Of a DNA stretch of 64,000 nucleotides, positions 17,949-26,487 are shown piece by piece (position 1 is the first letter of the stretch; the number at the start of each line of letters is the position of its first letter). Origin of the DNA: DATBSK01 sp964532485. Its GTDB lineage: Bacteria; Actinomycetota; Acidimicrobiia; IMCC26256; PALSA-555. The translations under genes and the position numbers were made by a program. Where the stretch lies: NCBI GenBank assembly GCA_964532485.1, contig CAZHKE010000002.1, positions 1 to 64,000 on the forward strand, given 5' to 3'. The notes under the pieces were generated by a model that was not told where the DNA came from, did no database searches, and worked only from the letters and a program-made list of their open reading frames with translations.

Positions 17949-19421
17949 TCAGCTGGGGACGTCTGCCTCTTTGGCGTTCGCGACGAACGCGTCCCGGTCG
18001 GCCTTGACGAGGTAGCCCTTCTTCAGTGCCGAGTCGGCCGACTTGGTGACGGCTGCGACGTAGTCGGCGTGTGTGGGATAGAGCTCTTCGAGGCGTTCTG
18101 GGGACAGCGGGATCGTCTGGCCGAAGAGCCGGCAGATGCGGTTGTCGGACTGATGGACGCTCAGCAGTGACGAGGTGGGACTGTCGACGTCGGGCGTTCG
18201 AACGCCACCGACCGCGTTGTTGTCCTCGTCGCGCACGAGGAGGCCGTTGACGTCGGTCTCGAGCACCGGCGGCTTCGGGGGCTGCTTCCCGGTCGTCACC
18301 CACCTGCGGAATGCTTCCATCGCGCCGCGGAGCACTTCGGCGTGCGGCCCGGTGTTGGCCGCCGCCCCGCACACGGCGATGATGTCGAACGATTCGACGC
18401 CGAGCGACCGCTTCCCTGCCGTCGCGATCGCGTCGTCGGCGTGAGCGGTGCCGGCGACCTCCCAGGTCACGAGGTTGCGCGAATTGGGTTGGCGGGCGAG
18501 CGCGAACTGGCCGGTGCCGGCGACGTCGCCCTCCGTCTCGTATTGGAACACCGGGATGTCGAGGTCGGTGCGGATCATCGTCGTCTCGGGCTGCTGCGCG
18601 GTCGCATCGGCAGCGACCGGAGCCGTGCCCGGGCCGCGGCTGTGGATCAGGATCCCGTCGTAGGCCTTGGCGATCGGCTGCACCGCGTTGGCGTATGCAG
18701 CAATCCGCCCGGCGGACTGGGACTCACCCATCAACAGCACGTTGTCGGGCTTCTTGCCCTTCGTGAGATCACCTGATTGCGCCAGCTTCCCGACCTGCGA
18801 GACGATGTCGTAGGAGTAGTCGTCACCCGGGTGCGAGAGATCGGCGTAGCGCTTCGGGTCGCGGGACTTCAGCGGCAGCGTGTCCTCCAGAGGAGGCGAC
18901 CCCGGGAGCCCGAGGTCGAGGCCGGGACCGGCGTTCACGCCAACGGCCTGCGCTGACACGCCGACGTGCACGTCGCCGTTCGCGGCCAAGACGGGATACG
19001 TGAGCCCGAAATCGGGGTCGACTTCGATCCCTGCGGTGACGTTGTGCCACTCGACGAAGATGTTGCCGCTGAAGTCGTCCATGTTCTTCGGCCGGCGCAC
19101 CTTGACCCGTGTGGTGTACGGCGCAGTACCGGCCGGCGCGACCTCCCAGCGGCCGTCTGCGCCGAGTGCGCCGACCGGGAGATAGCTCGTGGCGTCACCG
19201 CTGACGAAGAACTCCTCCTCGACGTACCCGTACTCCTTCGCCACATCCTTCGGCAGGTTCGGCGGAGCCTGCCCGTTCCCCGCGCGGTCGGGGATCGGGC
19301 CCGTGATCTCGGCGCGCGCACCCGAGCCGGAGCCGCCCTGGGCGCCGGCCGCGACCGTGCTCGTCAGCACACAGGCGCCGACGGCCGCGATCAGGACCGG
19401 GATGCGGAACAAGCGGCTCAT
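17949..19421 (-). CDS. Secreted alpha/beta hydrolase-domain protein
   Basis: 490 residues. Sec signal peptide at residues 1-28 (MSRLFRIPVLIAAVGACVLT...VAAGAQ). A nucleophile elbow lies at MGESQSAGR around residue 236, and a late His in TWEVAGTAHAD. Overall it resembles the large exported alpha/beta hydrolase-domain proteins of actinobacteria whose substrates are unknown. The mature part begins after a Gly/Ser-rich linker. No lipobox. It converges with the cyclase gene (16 bases) and is 149 bases from the VOC gene upstream on the same strand. An extracellular esterase or lactonase role is plausible but not shown. Confidence 0.78.
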   Translation of the reverse strand: MSRLFRIPVLIAAVGACVLTSTVAAGAQGGSGSGARAEITGPIPDRAGNGQAPPNLPKDVAKEYGYVEEEFFVSGDATSYLPVGALGADGRWEVAPAGTAPYTTRVKVRRPKNMDDFSGNIFVEWHNVTAGIEVDPDFGLTYPVLAANGDVHVGVSAQAVGVNAGPGLDLGLPGSPPLEDTLPLKSRDPKRYADLSHPGDDYSYDIVSQVGKLAQSGDLTKGKKPDNVLLMGESQSAGRIAAYANAVQPIAKAYDGILIHSRGPGTAPVAADATAQQPETTMIRTDLDIPVFQYETEGDVAGTGQFALARQPNSRNLVTWEVAGTAHADDAIATAGKRSLGVESFDIIAVCGAAANTGPHAEVLRGAMEAFRRWVTTGKQPPKPPVLETDVNGLLVRDEDNNAVGGVRTPDVDSPTSSLLSVHQSDNRICRLFGQTIPLSPERLEELYPTHADYVAAVTKSADSALKKGYLVKADRDAFVANAKEADVPS

Positions 19422-19570
19422 GGATCCCCCCCCAACCCTCGAGCTCGCACCGGCGAGTCAGGGTCGAGAACGTACCCACTGGCCCGCCAGGAGACCAGGA
19501 GAGGAGAGGACACCACGAGGCCACCGGCTCCGCGGTCGCGGCCGACAGGAGTGGCCCGCATCAGCCCGTA

Positions 19571-20588
19571 TTAAAGAGGATGGGATCTGACTCGGTCGAT
19601 CACCAGCCTGCGGAACGCTGCTTCGCCGAGCNNNNNNNNNNNNNNNNNNNNNNNNNNNNNNNNNNNNNNNNNNNNNNNNNNNNNNNNNNNNNNNNNNNNN
19701 NNNNNNNNNNNNNNNNNNNNNNNNNNNNNNNTCCCAGCCCGTGCCTCGCGCGCCGAGATCGGCCGCCTTCGCGTCGAGGTCGTCGACCTCGATGACGATC
19801 GTCCAGGGCAACGGTCCGTGCGCCGCGACGAGCTCCGCTTCGACCGTACCCGGGGCCGGCTGCACCAGGTCGACCAGCGCGCTTCGCGGGTGGGCGCACC
19901 GGATGGAGGCCACGCGCGCCGAGCCGGCCGTCTCCACGACCGGGCTGATCGAGCAATCGAACGTCGCGTGCAGTCGCGCCGACGATTCCTCGACGTCAGG
20001 GATCAGCCAGCGCCGCGCTGCGATGCGGGTCATCGCGCCGGCGGGGGCGTCCAGTGGCGGTGGTGGCTCGAGCGCCGACTCCATCACCCCCGGGATGGAG
20101 CGGGTCTCGACGAGCTCGATCAGGAGTCCGCCGTCGTCGCCCGGGATCCATCGGTCCTTCTCCTCCTCGCTCACGCCGACCCAGAGACGGTGATGCGGGA
20201 CCATGTCGTTGCTCGCGTCGAGCCAGTGCCGGAAGCCTCCGGCGCGCACACGCTCGATGGCCGACTCGATGTCGGTGACCGCGAAGACGGTGCCGTGGGT
20301 GCGGACAGGGGCGGCCTCCTGGGCGAGACGCAGCCCGGGCATGTGCGGGAGCGTGCGCGGCGGCGGTACGTCCGGGCTCACCGATCGTGCCGCCATGACC
20401 TCGAGCCTGGTCGGGGAACCCTGCAGCCGCCGGTGGGTGCGAAGGAAGACGACCTCGAACCCGTGGCCCTCGCCGCCGGCGTACCACTGCGCCTTGGCCT
20501 CGCTGAACCCGAGCCTCGACTGCAGGTTCGCCACCGCCCCCTCGAGGTCGTCCACGAGGAGGTCGGCGCTGACGAGGAAGTCGAACAC
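19571..20588 (-). CDS. VOC (glyoxalase/bleomycin-resistance) family protein, interrupted by gap
   Basis: Start is GTG at 20588 (VFDFLVSADLLVDDLEGAVA). Two VOC half-modules are visible: one beginning LVSADLLVDDLEGAV and including FEVVFLRTHRRL, a second beginning RRWLIPDVEESSARL and ending IVIEVDDLDAKAADLGARG. The 19632-19731 gap falls near the C-terminus. Beyond it one frame reads LGEAAFRRLVIDRVRSHPL and stops at 19571, a plausible end for such a protein, but frame continuity across the gap is assumed. VOC proteins are metal-dependent lyases, dioxygenases or binding proteins; which is not evident. Divergent from the flavoprotein gene. Confidence 0.75.
19632..19731. other. Assembly gap (100 N)
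   Basis: Exactly 100 N near the 3' end of the VOC gene. The flanking frames are compatible with one gene, so the missing sequence is probably short. Confidence 0.95.
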
Positions 20589-20810
20589 GGCAACCCTTGC
20601 GCGGCTCAGAGGCCATAGCGGAACTTCGCGGGGTGGAGGTAGGAGGCGCCTCGCGACGAACACCGCGCATGCCCACCTCTTGGCAAGGCGGGAGGCTACT
20701 GGGTGTGGCTTCGGGCGGCTCCGCGCTCGGTCGGGCACGCGTCGAGTCGCCGCCGCCGGCGTCGCCGCTACGGTCCGGGAGCGCTGGAGACTCGGAGAGA
20801 GAGGTTGCCG

Positions 20811-22226
20811 GTGGCGGAGGAACAGGCGGACGTAATCGTGCTGGGCGTGGGGACCGCGGGAGAGGACCTCGTGCTCCGGCTCGCAGGTGCGGGCCTCGAC
20901 GTCGTCGGGGTCACGGACGAGCTCGTGGGTGGGGAGTGCGCCTACTGGGCTTGCGTGCCGTCGAAGATGATGCTTCGGGCCGCGAAGCTCGTCCAGGAAG
21001 CGCGTCGCGTCGACGGCACCGCCGGCCACGCTGACGTCACCGCGGACTGGGTGCCCGTCGCGGCGCGGGTGCGTGACGAGGCGGCTGGCGGATGGGACGA
21101 CAGCGCCGCGGCGGCGCGCCTCGAGGCGCGAGGTGCCCGCCTCGTGCGCGGCCGGGGCACCCTCACCGGCCCGGCCACAGCGGCGGTGGGTGGGCGTGAG
21201 CTCACCGCCGCGCGCGGGATCGTGATCGCGACGGGGTCCAAGCCGGTCGCGCCTCCGATCCCAGGGCTGGCCGAGGTCGACCACTGGACGTCTCACGACG
21301 CGATCAAGGCGGAGGATCTGCCGGGCTCGTTGATCGTCCTCGGGGGCGGTGCCGTCGGCTGCGAGCTCGGTCAGGTCTTCGCGCGCTTCGGCGTCGACGT
21401 GACCATCGTGGAGGCCGCCGAGCGGCTCCTGGCCGCCGAGGAGCCAGAGGCCGGCGCGGTGCTGGGCGAGGCACTCGGGGCTGACGGGGCCACGATCCAC
21501 ACCAGTGCTCGTGTGACCCGTGTCGAGGGCGGCGAGCGCGGCGGGTGCGTCGTCGTCCTCGACGGCGGCGACCGGCTCGAGGCCGATCGGCTGCTCGTCG
21601 CGACCGGGCGCGCGCCGACGACGGAGGGGCTCGGTCTCGAGCATGTCGGCGTCGACGCTTCGAGCGGCGCGGTCCCGGTCGACGATCACCTGCGGGTCAC
21701 CGACGGGATCTGGGCGCTCGGAGACGTCACGGGCACGGCCATGTTCACCCACGTCGCGCTCTACCAGGCGCGCCTGGTCGAGTGCGACATCCTCGGCCTG
21801 GATCCGCCGGCTGCCGACTACCGCGCCGTCCCGAGAGTCACGTTCACCGATCCCGAGGTCGGTGCCGTCGGCCTGACCGAGGCGCAGGCCCGTGCCGAGA
21901 GCCGCGACGTCGTCACGACCGTCAAGGAGCTCCCCGCGACCTTCCGCGGCTGGCTGCACGGCCCCGGCGGGTCGGGACTCGTCAAGCTGGTCGTCGATCG
22001 CGCCGACGACGTGATCGTCGGCGCGACCGCGGTCGGCCCTGCCGGGGGTGAGGTGCTCGGCCTGCTCGAGCTCGCGGTGCAGGCCCGGATCCCGCTTCGG
22101 GAGCTCCGCTGGATGATCTACGCGTTCCCGACCTTCTACGGCGCCGTCGGCGAGGCGATGGGCGCCTACGCCCGGGGGCTCCAGGACGTCCTCGATCCGG
22201 GCGGTGACCGCACCCTCCACGACTGA
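20811..22226 (+). CDS. FAD-dependent pyridine nucleotide-disulfide oxidoreductase
   Basis: 471 residues from a GTG at 20811 preceded by GAGAGAGG. FAD-binding GxGxxG-type start (VIVLGVGTAGED), redox-active pair CAYWAC (Cys43, Cys48) in the GGECxxxxCxPSK context, NAD(P)-binding LGGGAVGCELG, and second FAD motif IWALGDVTG. It belongs with dihydrolipoamide and mercuric reductases. The C-terminal interface normally has a His-Glu dyad (HPT...E); here it reads YAFPTFYGAVGE, so the usual His is Phe and acid-base catalysis on a disulfide substrate may be altered. Not next to any 2-oxoacid dehydrogenase subunit. Function open: thiol, quinone or metal reductase. Confidence 0.88.
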   Translation: MAEEQADVIVLGVGTAGEDLVLRLAGAGLDVVGVTDELVGGECAYWACVPSKMMLRAAKLVQEARRVDGTAGHADVTADWVPVAARVRDEAAGGWDDSAAAARLEARGARLVRGRGTLTGPATAAVGGRELTAARGIVIATGSKPVAPPIPGLAEVDHWTSHDAIKAEDLPGSLIVLGGGAVGCELGQVFARFGVDVTIVEAAERLLAAEEPEAGAVLGEALGADGATIHTSARVTRVEGGERGGCVVVLDGGDRLEADRLLVATGRAPTTEGLGLEHVGVDASSGAVPVDDHLRVTDGIWALGDVTGTAMFTHVALYQARLVECDILGLDPPAADYRAVPRVTFTDPEVGAVGLTEAQARAESRDVVTTVKELPATFRGWLHGPGGSGLVKLVVDRADDVIVGATAVGPAGGEVLGLLELAVQARIPLRELRWMIYAFPTFYGAVGEAMGAYARGLQDVLDPGGDRTLHD

Positions 22227-22275
22227 GCGCGCCACAGCCGAGCGCGCAATAGCCGAGCGCGGCACACCAAGCGCG
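22225..22275. repeat. 15-bp iterated repeats upstream of the XRE operon
   Basis: GAGCGCG recurs at 22225, 22240 and 22255, exactly 15 bases apart, with a degenerate fourth copy (AGCGCG) at 22270. The spacers are related (CCACAGCC, CAATAGCC, GCACACCA). The array begins in the stop codon of the flavoprotein gene and ends about 30 bases before the palindromic operator. It could bind a regulator in helical register over about 1.5 turns per unit; its function is unproven. Confidence 0.5.
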
Positions 22276-22302
22276 GCGGACGCTCACACGTCGCGGCATC
22301 AC

Positions 22303-22328
22303 CGATGGTATCCGATCGGATACCATCG
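22303..22328. promoter_or_regulatory. Perfect 26-bp palindrome, probable operator of the XRE operon
   Basis: Half-site CGATGGTATCCGA followed directly by its exact reverse complement, with no mismatch and no spacer. It ends 4 bases before the ATG at 22333, and its right arm contains the candidate -10 box TACCAT. A dimeric HTH protein bound here would block RNA polymerase, so autoregulation by the adjacent XRE protein is the natural reading. Confidence 0.8.
22321..22326 (+). promoter_or_regulatory. Candidate -10 box inside the palindrome
   Basis: TACCAT fits TANNNT and lies 6 bases before the ATG at 22333, so the transcript would be leaderless or nearly so. Its placement within the palindrome couples operator occupancy to promoter use. 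Confidence 0.5.
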
Positions 22329-22332
22329 CTGG

Positions 22333-22647
22333 ATGGAGGCGAAGCGCACCGTGCGCCAGGCCCGGACTCGTGCCGGCCTGTCGCTGCGCGAGCTGGCTCG
22401 CCGCTCCGGGACATCGCACGCGACGATCGTCGCCTACGAGGCGGGGGAGAAGGTCCCTTCGGTCGCCACGCTCGATCGGATCGTGCGCCGCGCCGGCTTC
22501 TCGCTCGAGGTCGAGCTCGCGCCGCTCGCGGCGGCGAGCCCTCGGGATCGCGGTCGTGAGCTCGAGGACGCGCTCGAGCTCGCGTCGCAGTTCCCCGCCC
22601 GCCATTCGGCGTCCATCGAGTACCCGGTGTTCGGTCGCTCGTCATGA
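22333..22647 (+). CDS. XRE-family HTH protein, antitoxin/autorepressor-like
   Basis: 104 residues. A Cro/C1-type HTH lies at residues about 9-60 (LSLRELARRSGTSHATIVAY, EAGEKVPSVATLDRIVRRAG). The remaining 45 residues are acidic and helical and end YPVFGRSS. No enzyme motif. The ATG at 22333 is set by the palindrome and -10 box immediately upstream; the longer open frame is repetitive and not credible. Its stop overlaps the next start as ATGA. The combination of small XRE protein, operator palindrome and coupled nucleotidyltransferase is typical of toxin-antitoxin loci, where this would be antitoxin and repressor. Confidence 0.82.
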   Translation: MEAKRTVRQARTRAGLSLRELARRSGTSHATIVAYEAGEKVPSVATLDRIVRRAGFSLEVELAPLAAASPRDRGRELEDALELASQFPARHSASIEYPVFGRSS

Positions 22648-23186
22648 GGCTGCCCGCGAAGATCGTCGCGCTGCACCGGGCACTTGACAGGTGTGAGATC
22701 TCGCACGCCTTCGGCGGCGCGCTCGCGCTCGCGTGGTGCACGCAGCGGGCGCGCGGCACGATCGACATCGACCTGAACGTCTTCGTCGGACGGGATCGCG
22801 CGGCCGACGTCGCGGACGCACTGCCGAAGGGTGTCGGGCGAGGGGACGCCGACGTGCTCGCGCTGGCCCGCGACGGGCAGGTGCGCGTGTGGTGGGGCGG
22901 GACACCGATCGACCTGTTCCTCGACACCACCCCGTTCCACGAGCAGCTGGCCTTGCGCACCCACCCCGAGCCCTTCGCCGGCGCCGACGTGCCCTTTCTG
23001 TCGTGCAGCGACCTCGCGGTGTTCAAGGCGTTCTTCGACCGCACGAGAGATTGGGCAGACATCGAGGAGATGTGGGCTGCGGGGACCCTCGACCGTGAGC
23101 ACGTGCTCGGCGTGCTCGTCGAGTACCTGGGGCCCGACGACGCGCGCATCGAGAGACTGCGAGCGTTCCCTGGGCGCGCGTTGTGA
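22644..23186 (+). CDS. Nucleotidyltransferase-fold protein (AbiEii/MenT-like), candidate toxin
   Basis: 180 residues. FGGALALAW followed by RGTIDIDL supplies the GG...DxD signature of the polymerase-beta nucleotidyltransferase fold (Asp41, Asp43), with a third acid in PIDLFLD (Asp90 or Asp94). A later FKAFFDRTRDWADIEEM resembles the K...R.(K/R)DxxDI helix of AbiEii/DUF1814-type proteins such as the mycobacterial MenT toxins. Such toxins add nucleotides to tRNA acceptor ends. The start ATG overlaps the XRE stop (ATGA) and its own stop overlaps the methyltransferase GTG (GTGA). Toxicity is inferred from architecture. Confidence 0.75.
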   Translation: MRLPAKIVALHRALDRCEISHAFGGALALAWCTQRARGTIDIDLNVFVGRDRAADVADALPKGVGRGDADVLALARDGQVRVWWGGTPIDLFLDTTPFHEQLALRTHPEPFAGADVPFLSCSDLAVFKAFFDRTRDWADIEEMWAAGTLDREHVLGVLVEYLGPDDARIERLRAFPGRAL

Positions 23187-23845
23187 CGGCGATTCCGCCG
23201 GTCCAGCGCTCCAAGGCACAAGCGCGCGCCACCTATGACCGTAGGAGCCGCGGCTACGAGCGGATCGAGGGTCGCTTCGAACGGCGTGCCCGCACGACCG
23301 GTGAAGCCCTTCTCGGCGTCCAGGCCCGAGAGCGCGTGCTCGAGATCGGATCGGGCCCCGGCGAGAGCCTCGCCGCGTTCGCCCGTGCCGCCGGCGCCGG
23401 GGGTCACGTCATCGGCGTCGACCTCGCCCCACAGATGCATCGCGTCGCGGCTGCCCGTCTCGGCAGCACCGATGACGGCGCGCCCTGCTCGCTGGTCCTC
23501 GGAGATGGCGCCGCGCTGTCGTTGCGCACCGGGTCGATCGACGCGGCGTTCGCCAGCTTCACGCTCGAGCTGTTCGACACCCCGGAGCTCCCGGTCGTCC
23601 TCGCCGAGCTACGCCGCGTCCTACGACCGGCGGGACGACTCGTGATCGTGTCGCTGACCGCGACCGGCCCGCCCGCCATCATGGAGCGCGTGTACCTCCT
23701 TGCACACCGACTCCTGCCTCGACTCGCCGACTGTCGGCCGATTCCCGTGGCGGACATCGTCTCCGAAGCGGGTCTGCAGATCACGGACCACCGTCGCTGC
23801 GACATCGTCGGGATCCCGGTTGCCGTCGTCGGGGCAGTGGTGTAG
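23183..23845 (+). CDS. SAM-dependent methyltransferase, third gene of the XRE-nucleotidyltransferase operon
   Basis: 220 residues. Motif I is VLEIGSGPGES (about 52-62), followed by VIGVDLAPQM, then LVLGDGAAL and IDAAFASFTLELFD, and the post-motif LRRVLRPAGRLVIVSL. The N-terminal segment ATYDRRSRGYERIEGRFERR is shared with UbiE- and Pmt-like lipid or quinone methyltransferases. The C-terminus is hydrophobic (VGIPVAVVGAVV), suggesting membrane-associated substrates. Translation is coupled to the nucleotidyltransferase by a GTGA overlap, so it is probably part of the same regulated transcript. Whether it takes part in a toxin-antitoxin system or is a passenger is unknown. Confidence 0.82.
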   Translation: MTAIPPVQRSKAQARATYDRRSRGYERIEGRFERRARTTGEALLGVQARERVLEIGSGPGESLAAFARAAGAGGHVIGVDLAPQMHRVAAARLGSTDDGAPCSLVLGDGAALSLRTGSIDAAFASFTLELFDTPELPVVLAELRRVLRPAGRLVIVSLTATGPPAIMERVYLLAHRLLPRLADCRPIPVADIVSEAGLQITDHRRCDIVGIPVAVVGAVV

Positions 23846-23997
23846 CGGCGCGGTGCCACCGGCGCCGACCACCACCAGGCGATGACCCAGGCCATGGCGA
23901 CGATGTCGGTGAAGCGTCCCGACTTCGGCATGATGTTGTGGAGTCACACCACTGGAGCCGGGAGCCGAGGACGCTCGCGGCGGAGGCCTGGGGGACC

Positions 23998-25347
23998 ATG
24001 AAGCGTCTGACGCGACTCGCCATGCTGCTCGCGACGGTCCTGGTGCTCGCACTCGCCACGACGGTGCCGATCGCCGATGCGCAAGGGACCCCGGACGAGG
24101 AGCCCGACGCGACCGAGGTGGGCGTCACCGCCGACGAGATCCGGATCGCCGTCATCGCCGACGTCGACACGCCGGTTGCGCCGGGGCTGTTCAAGGGCTC
24201 GGTCGACGCCGTCGAGGGCTTCGCGAAGTACCTCAACAAGACCGGCGGCCTCGCAGGCCGCAAGGTCGTCGTCGACTTCTACGACTCCAAGCTGAACGCC
24301 GACGAGGCGCGGAACGCGTTCATCGAAGCGTGCAGCAGCGACTTCGCCTTGGTCGGCACGTCGGCGCTGTTCGTCAACAACGTCGACGACCAGCTCGAGT
24401 GCCCGGACAAGTCGGGCGCCGCGACCGGCCTACCCGACATCCCGTTCCTGACGACCGAGGTCGTGCAGCAGTGCTCGCCGATCACGTTCCCCGTGTCGCC
24501 GCCGAACCTGCTGTGCGACACGAAGGACCAGCACCCGCAGACCTACCAGGCGAGCGTGGGACGCGGCTTCTACTACAAGAAGAAGTTCGGCAACGACCTC
24601 CACGGTGCCTACGTGTTCAACAGCGACCTCCGGTCGGCGCGCAACGCGTCGTTCTCGAGCGGCCTCGGTCAGATCCGGAAGGTCTGCTGCACGTCGGATC
24701 GCGACTTCGATCTGCCCTCGGCCGCGCCGCAGAGCTCGTACACGCCCGTTGCACAGGAGCTGAAGGACGAGTCGGCGTCGTACGCGCAGGCGGCGGGCCC
24801 GTTCAACATCATGGTCGCGTTGCGCAAGGAGTCCAAGCTCCAGGGCGTGAACAGCGTCGAGGTGTGGGATTGCGGCACGCAGTGCTACGACCCGCGGCTC
24901 ATCGAGCAGGGCGGTGCGGACGTCGAAGGCCAGTTCGCCGACGCCCTCTACCTGCCCTTCCTCGACAAGGCCGACCGCAAGGCCAACAAGATGCTGAAGG
25001 CGTTCTACACGAACGTCGGCGCCGACGACGTCGGCCAGCTCGGCGCGCCGTACTCATGGATCGCCGCCGTGGCGTTTCGCGACGCTGTCAACGCGGTGGT
25101 CGAGAAGGACGGCGTCAACGGGCTGACTCGCTCGGCGCTCATCGACGCGCTCAACGGCATCCACGAGTTCGATGCCGACGGCATGTACGGCGGGGTCGAC
25201 CTCGCCGGCCGCAAGATCGGTCCCTGCCACGTGCTCAACCAGGTCGAGGACGGCAAGTTCGTCCGCGTGCAGCCGACCAAGCCCGGCACGTTCGACTGCC
25301 CGAAGAACGGCGTGGTCGAGGTGAAGCTCGACCTGTTGGAGGGCTGA
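23998..25347 (+). CDS. Periplasmic-binding-protein-like solute receptor (branched-chain amino acid type)
   Basis: 449 residues. Sec signal peptide at 1-28 (MKRLTRLAMLLATVLVLALA...IADAQ), no lipobox cysteine. The mature part starts EVGVTADEIRIAVIADVDTP and contains GFAKYLNKTGGLAGRKVVVD, typical of type I periplasmic-binding folds of Liv receptors. It has several cysteines (CSSDF, LECPD, KVCCTS, DCGTQCYD) that probably form disulfides outside the cell. No ABC permease or ATPase is adjacent, so it is an orphan receptor that may serve a transporter elsewhere. It is followed 50 bases later by a DapB-like gene. The ATG at 23998 precedes a proper signal peptide, which decides the start. Confidence 0.83.
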   Translation: MKRLTRLAMLLATVLVLALATTVPIADAQGTPDEEPDATEVGVTADEIRIAVIADVDTPVAPGLFKGSVDAVEGFAKYLNKTGGLAGRKVVVDFYDSKLNADEARNAFIEACSSDFALVGTSALFVNNVDDQLECPDKSGAATGLPDIPFLTTEVVQQCSPITFPVSPPNLLCDTKDQHPQTYQASVGRGFYYKKKFGNDLHGAYVFNSDLRSARNASFSSGLGQIRKVCCTSDRDFDLPSAAPQSSYTPVAQELKDESASYAQAAGPFNIMVALRKESKLQGVNSVEVWDCGTQCYDPRLIEQGGADVEGQFADALYLPFLDKADRKANKMLKAFYTNVGADDVGQLGAPYSWIAAVAFRDAVNAVVEKDGVNGLTRSALIDALNGIHEFDADGMYGGVDLAGRKIGPCHVLNQVEDGKFVRVQPTKPGTFDCPKNGVVEVKLDLLEG

Positions 25348-25397
25348 GCTCCGACGAGGCAAGGTGTGCGAACCCCTGGCCGACGGAGGACGAACAC

Positions 25398-26447
25398 GTG
25401 ACATTCAGAGTCGTGCAATGGACGACCGGAAACGTCGGGAAGTCCTCGGTGAAGGCGATCAGCGAGAACCCGAACCTCGAGCTGGTCGGGTGCTACGCGT
25501 GGTCCGACGACAAGGTCGGTCGCGACGTCGGCGAGCTCTGCGGGCTCGACGCGCTCGGCGTCGCTGCTACCAACGACGTCGACGCCTTGCTCGCCCTCGA
25601 CCCCGACTGCGTCGTCTACAACCCGAAGTGGCCGTCGGTGGACGAGCTGGTCCGCATCCTCGAAGCCGGCGTCGACGTGGTCAGCACGGCAGCCTTCATC
25701 GACGGACGGCGTCTCGGGCCCGACCGTGAACGGCTCGTCGCCGCGTGCGAGCAGGGGCGCTCGTCGCTGTTCGGCACCGGCATCAGTCCTGGCTTCGTCG
25801 AGATGCTCGCCATCGTGGTCGCAGGCATCTGCGAGCGCATCGACAAGGTCACGGTCACCGAGACCGCCAACACGACGTTCTACGACTCGCCGGAGACCGA
25901 GATGCCCGCGGGGTTCGGGCGGCCGATCGACGACCCCGACCTCGGGCCGATGGCGGCTGAGGGCACGGCGGTGTTCGGCGAAGCGGTGGCGATGGTCGGT
26001 GACGCGCTCGGCATCGAGCTCGACGAGATCGTCTGCGTCGCGGAGTACGCGGCTGCCACCGAGGACCTCGATCTCGGTTCGTGGCAGATCCCGGCCGGCC
26101 ACGTCGCCGGGGTCGCCGCCAGCTGGCAAGGCCGGGTGGCGGGCCACACGATCGTCGATCTGAACGTCCGATGGAAGAAGGGTGAGACCCTCGACCCCGA
26201 CTGGCAGATCGAGCGGGACGGGCACACGATCGAGATCCAGGGTCTGCCGACCGTGACCTCGACGCTCGACTTCCTGCCGCCGCCCGACTTCGAGGGCGAG
26301 ACGTTGGAGGACTTCATGGTGCTGGGCCACATCATCACGGCCATGCCGGCGATCAACGCCATCCCGCTCACCGTGGAGGCCGAGCCGGGGATCGTCACCT
26401 ATCCCGACCTGGGCCTCCCGCTGCCTCGAGGCCTCGTCCGGCTCTGA
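25398..26447 (+). CDS. Dihydrodipicolinate reductase-like NAD(P)-binding protein
   Basis: 349 residues from a GTG at 25398, with GGAGGA about 7 bases upstream. The N-terminus (FRVVQWTTGNVGKSSVKAIS) is a Rossmann motif of the DapB-like group (GxxGxxG variant), followed by LELVGCYAWSDDKVGRDVGE. The rest matches actinobacterial DapB-like proteins that are not true DapB; I do not see the dihydrodipicolinate signature HHxxKxDAPSGTA. Mycobacterial relatives include diaminopentanoate-dehydrogenase-like proteins. Likely an NAD(P)H-dependent oxidoreductase of an unknown substrate. Downstream of the solute receptor in the same orientation. Confidence 0.8.
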   Translation: MTFRVVQWTTGNVGKSSVKAISENPNLELVGCYAWSDDKVGRDVGELCGLDALGVAATNDVDALLALDPDCVVYNPKWPSVDELVRILEAGVDVVSTAAFIDGRRLGPDRERLVAACEQGRSSLFGTGISPGFVEMLAIVVAGICERIDKVTVTETANTTFYDSPETEMPAGFGRPIDDPDLGPMAAEGTAVFGEAVAMVGDALGIELDEIVCVAEYAAATEDLDLGSWQIPAGHVAGVAASWQGRVAGHTIVDLNVRWKKGETLDPDWQIERDGHTIEIQGLPTVTSTLDFLPPPDFEGETLEDFMVLGHIITAMPAINAIPLTVEAEPGIVTYPDLGLPLPRGLVRL

Positions 26448-26487
26448 GCCGCCGGACGGTGCCTTCCTCCATGGCAAGGTTGTCGGC

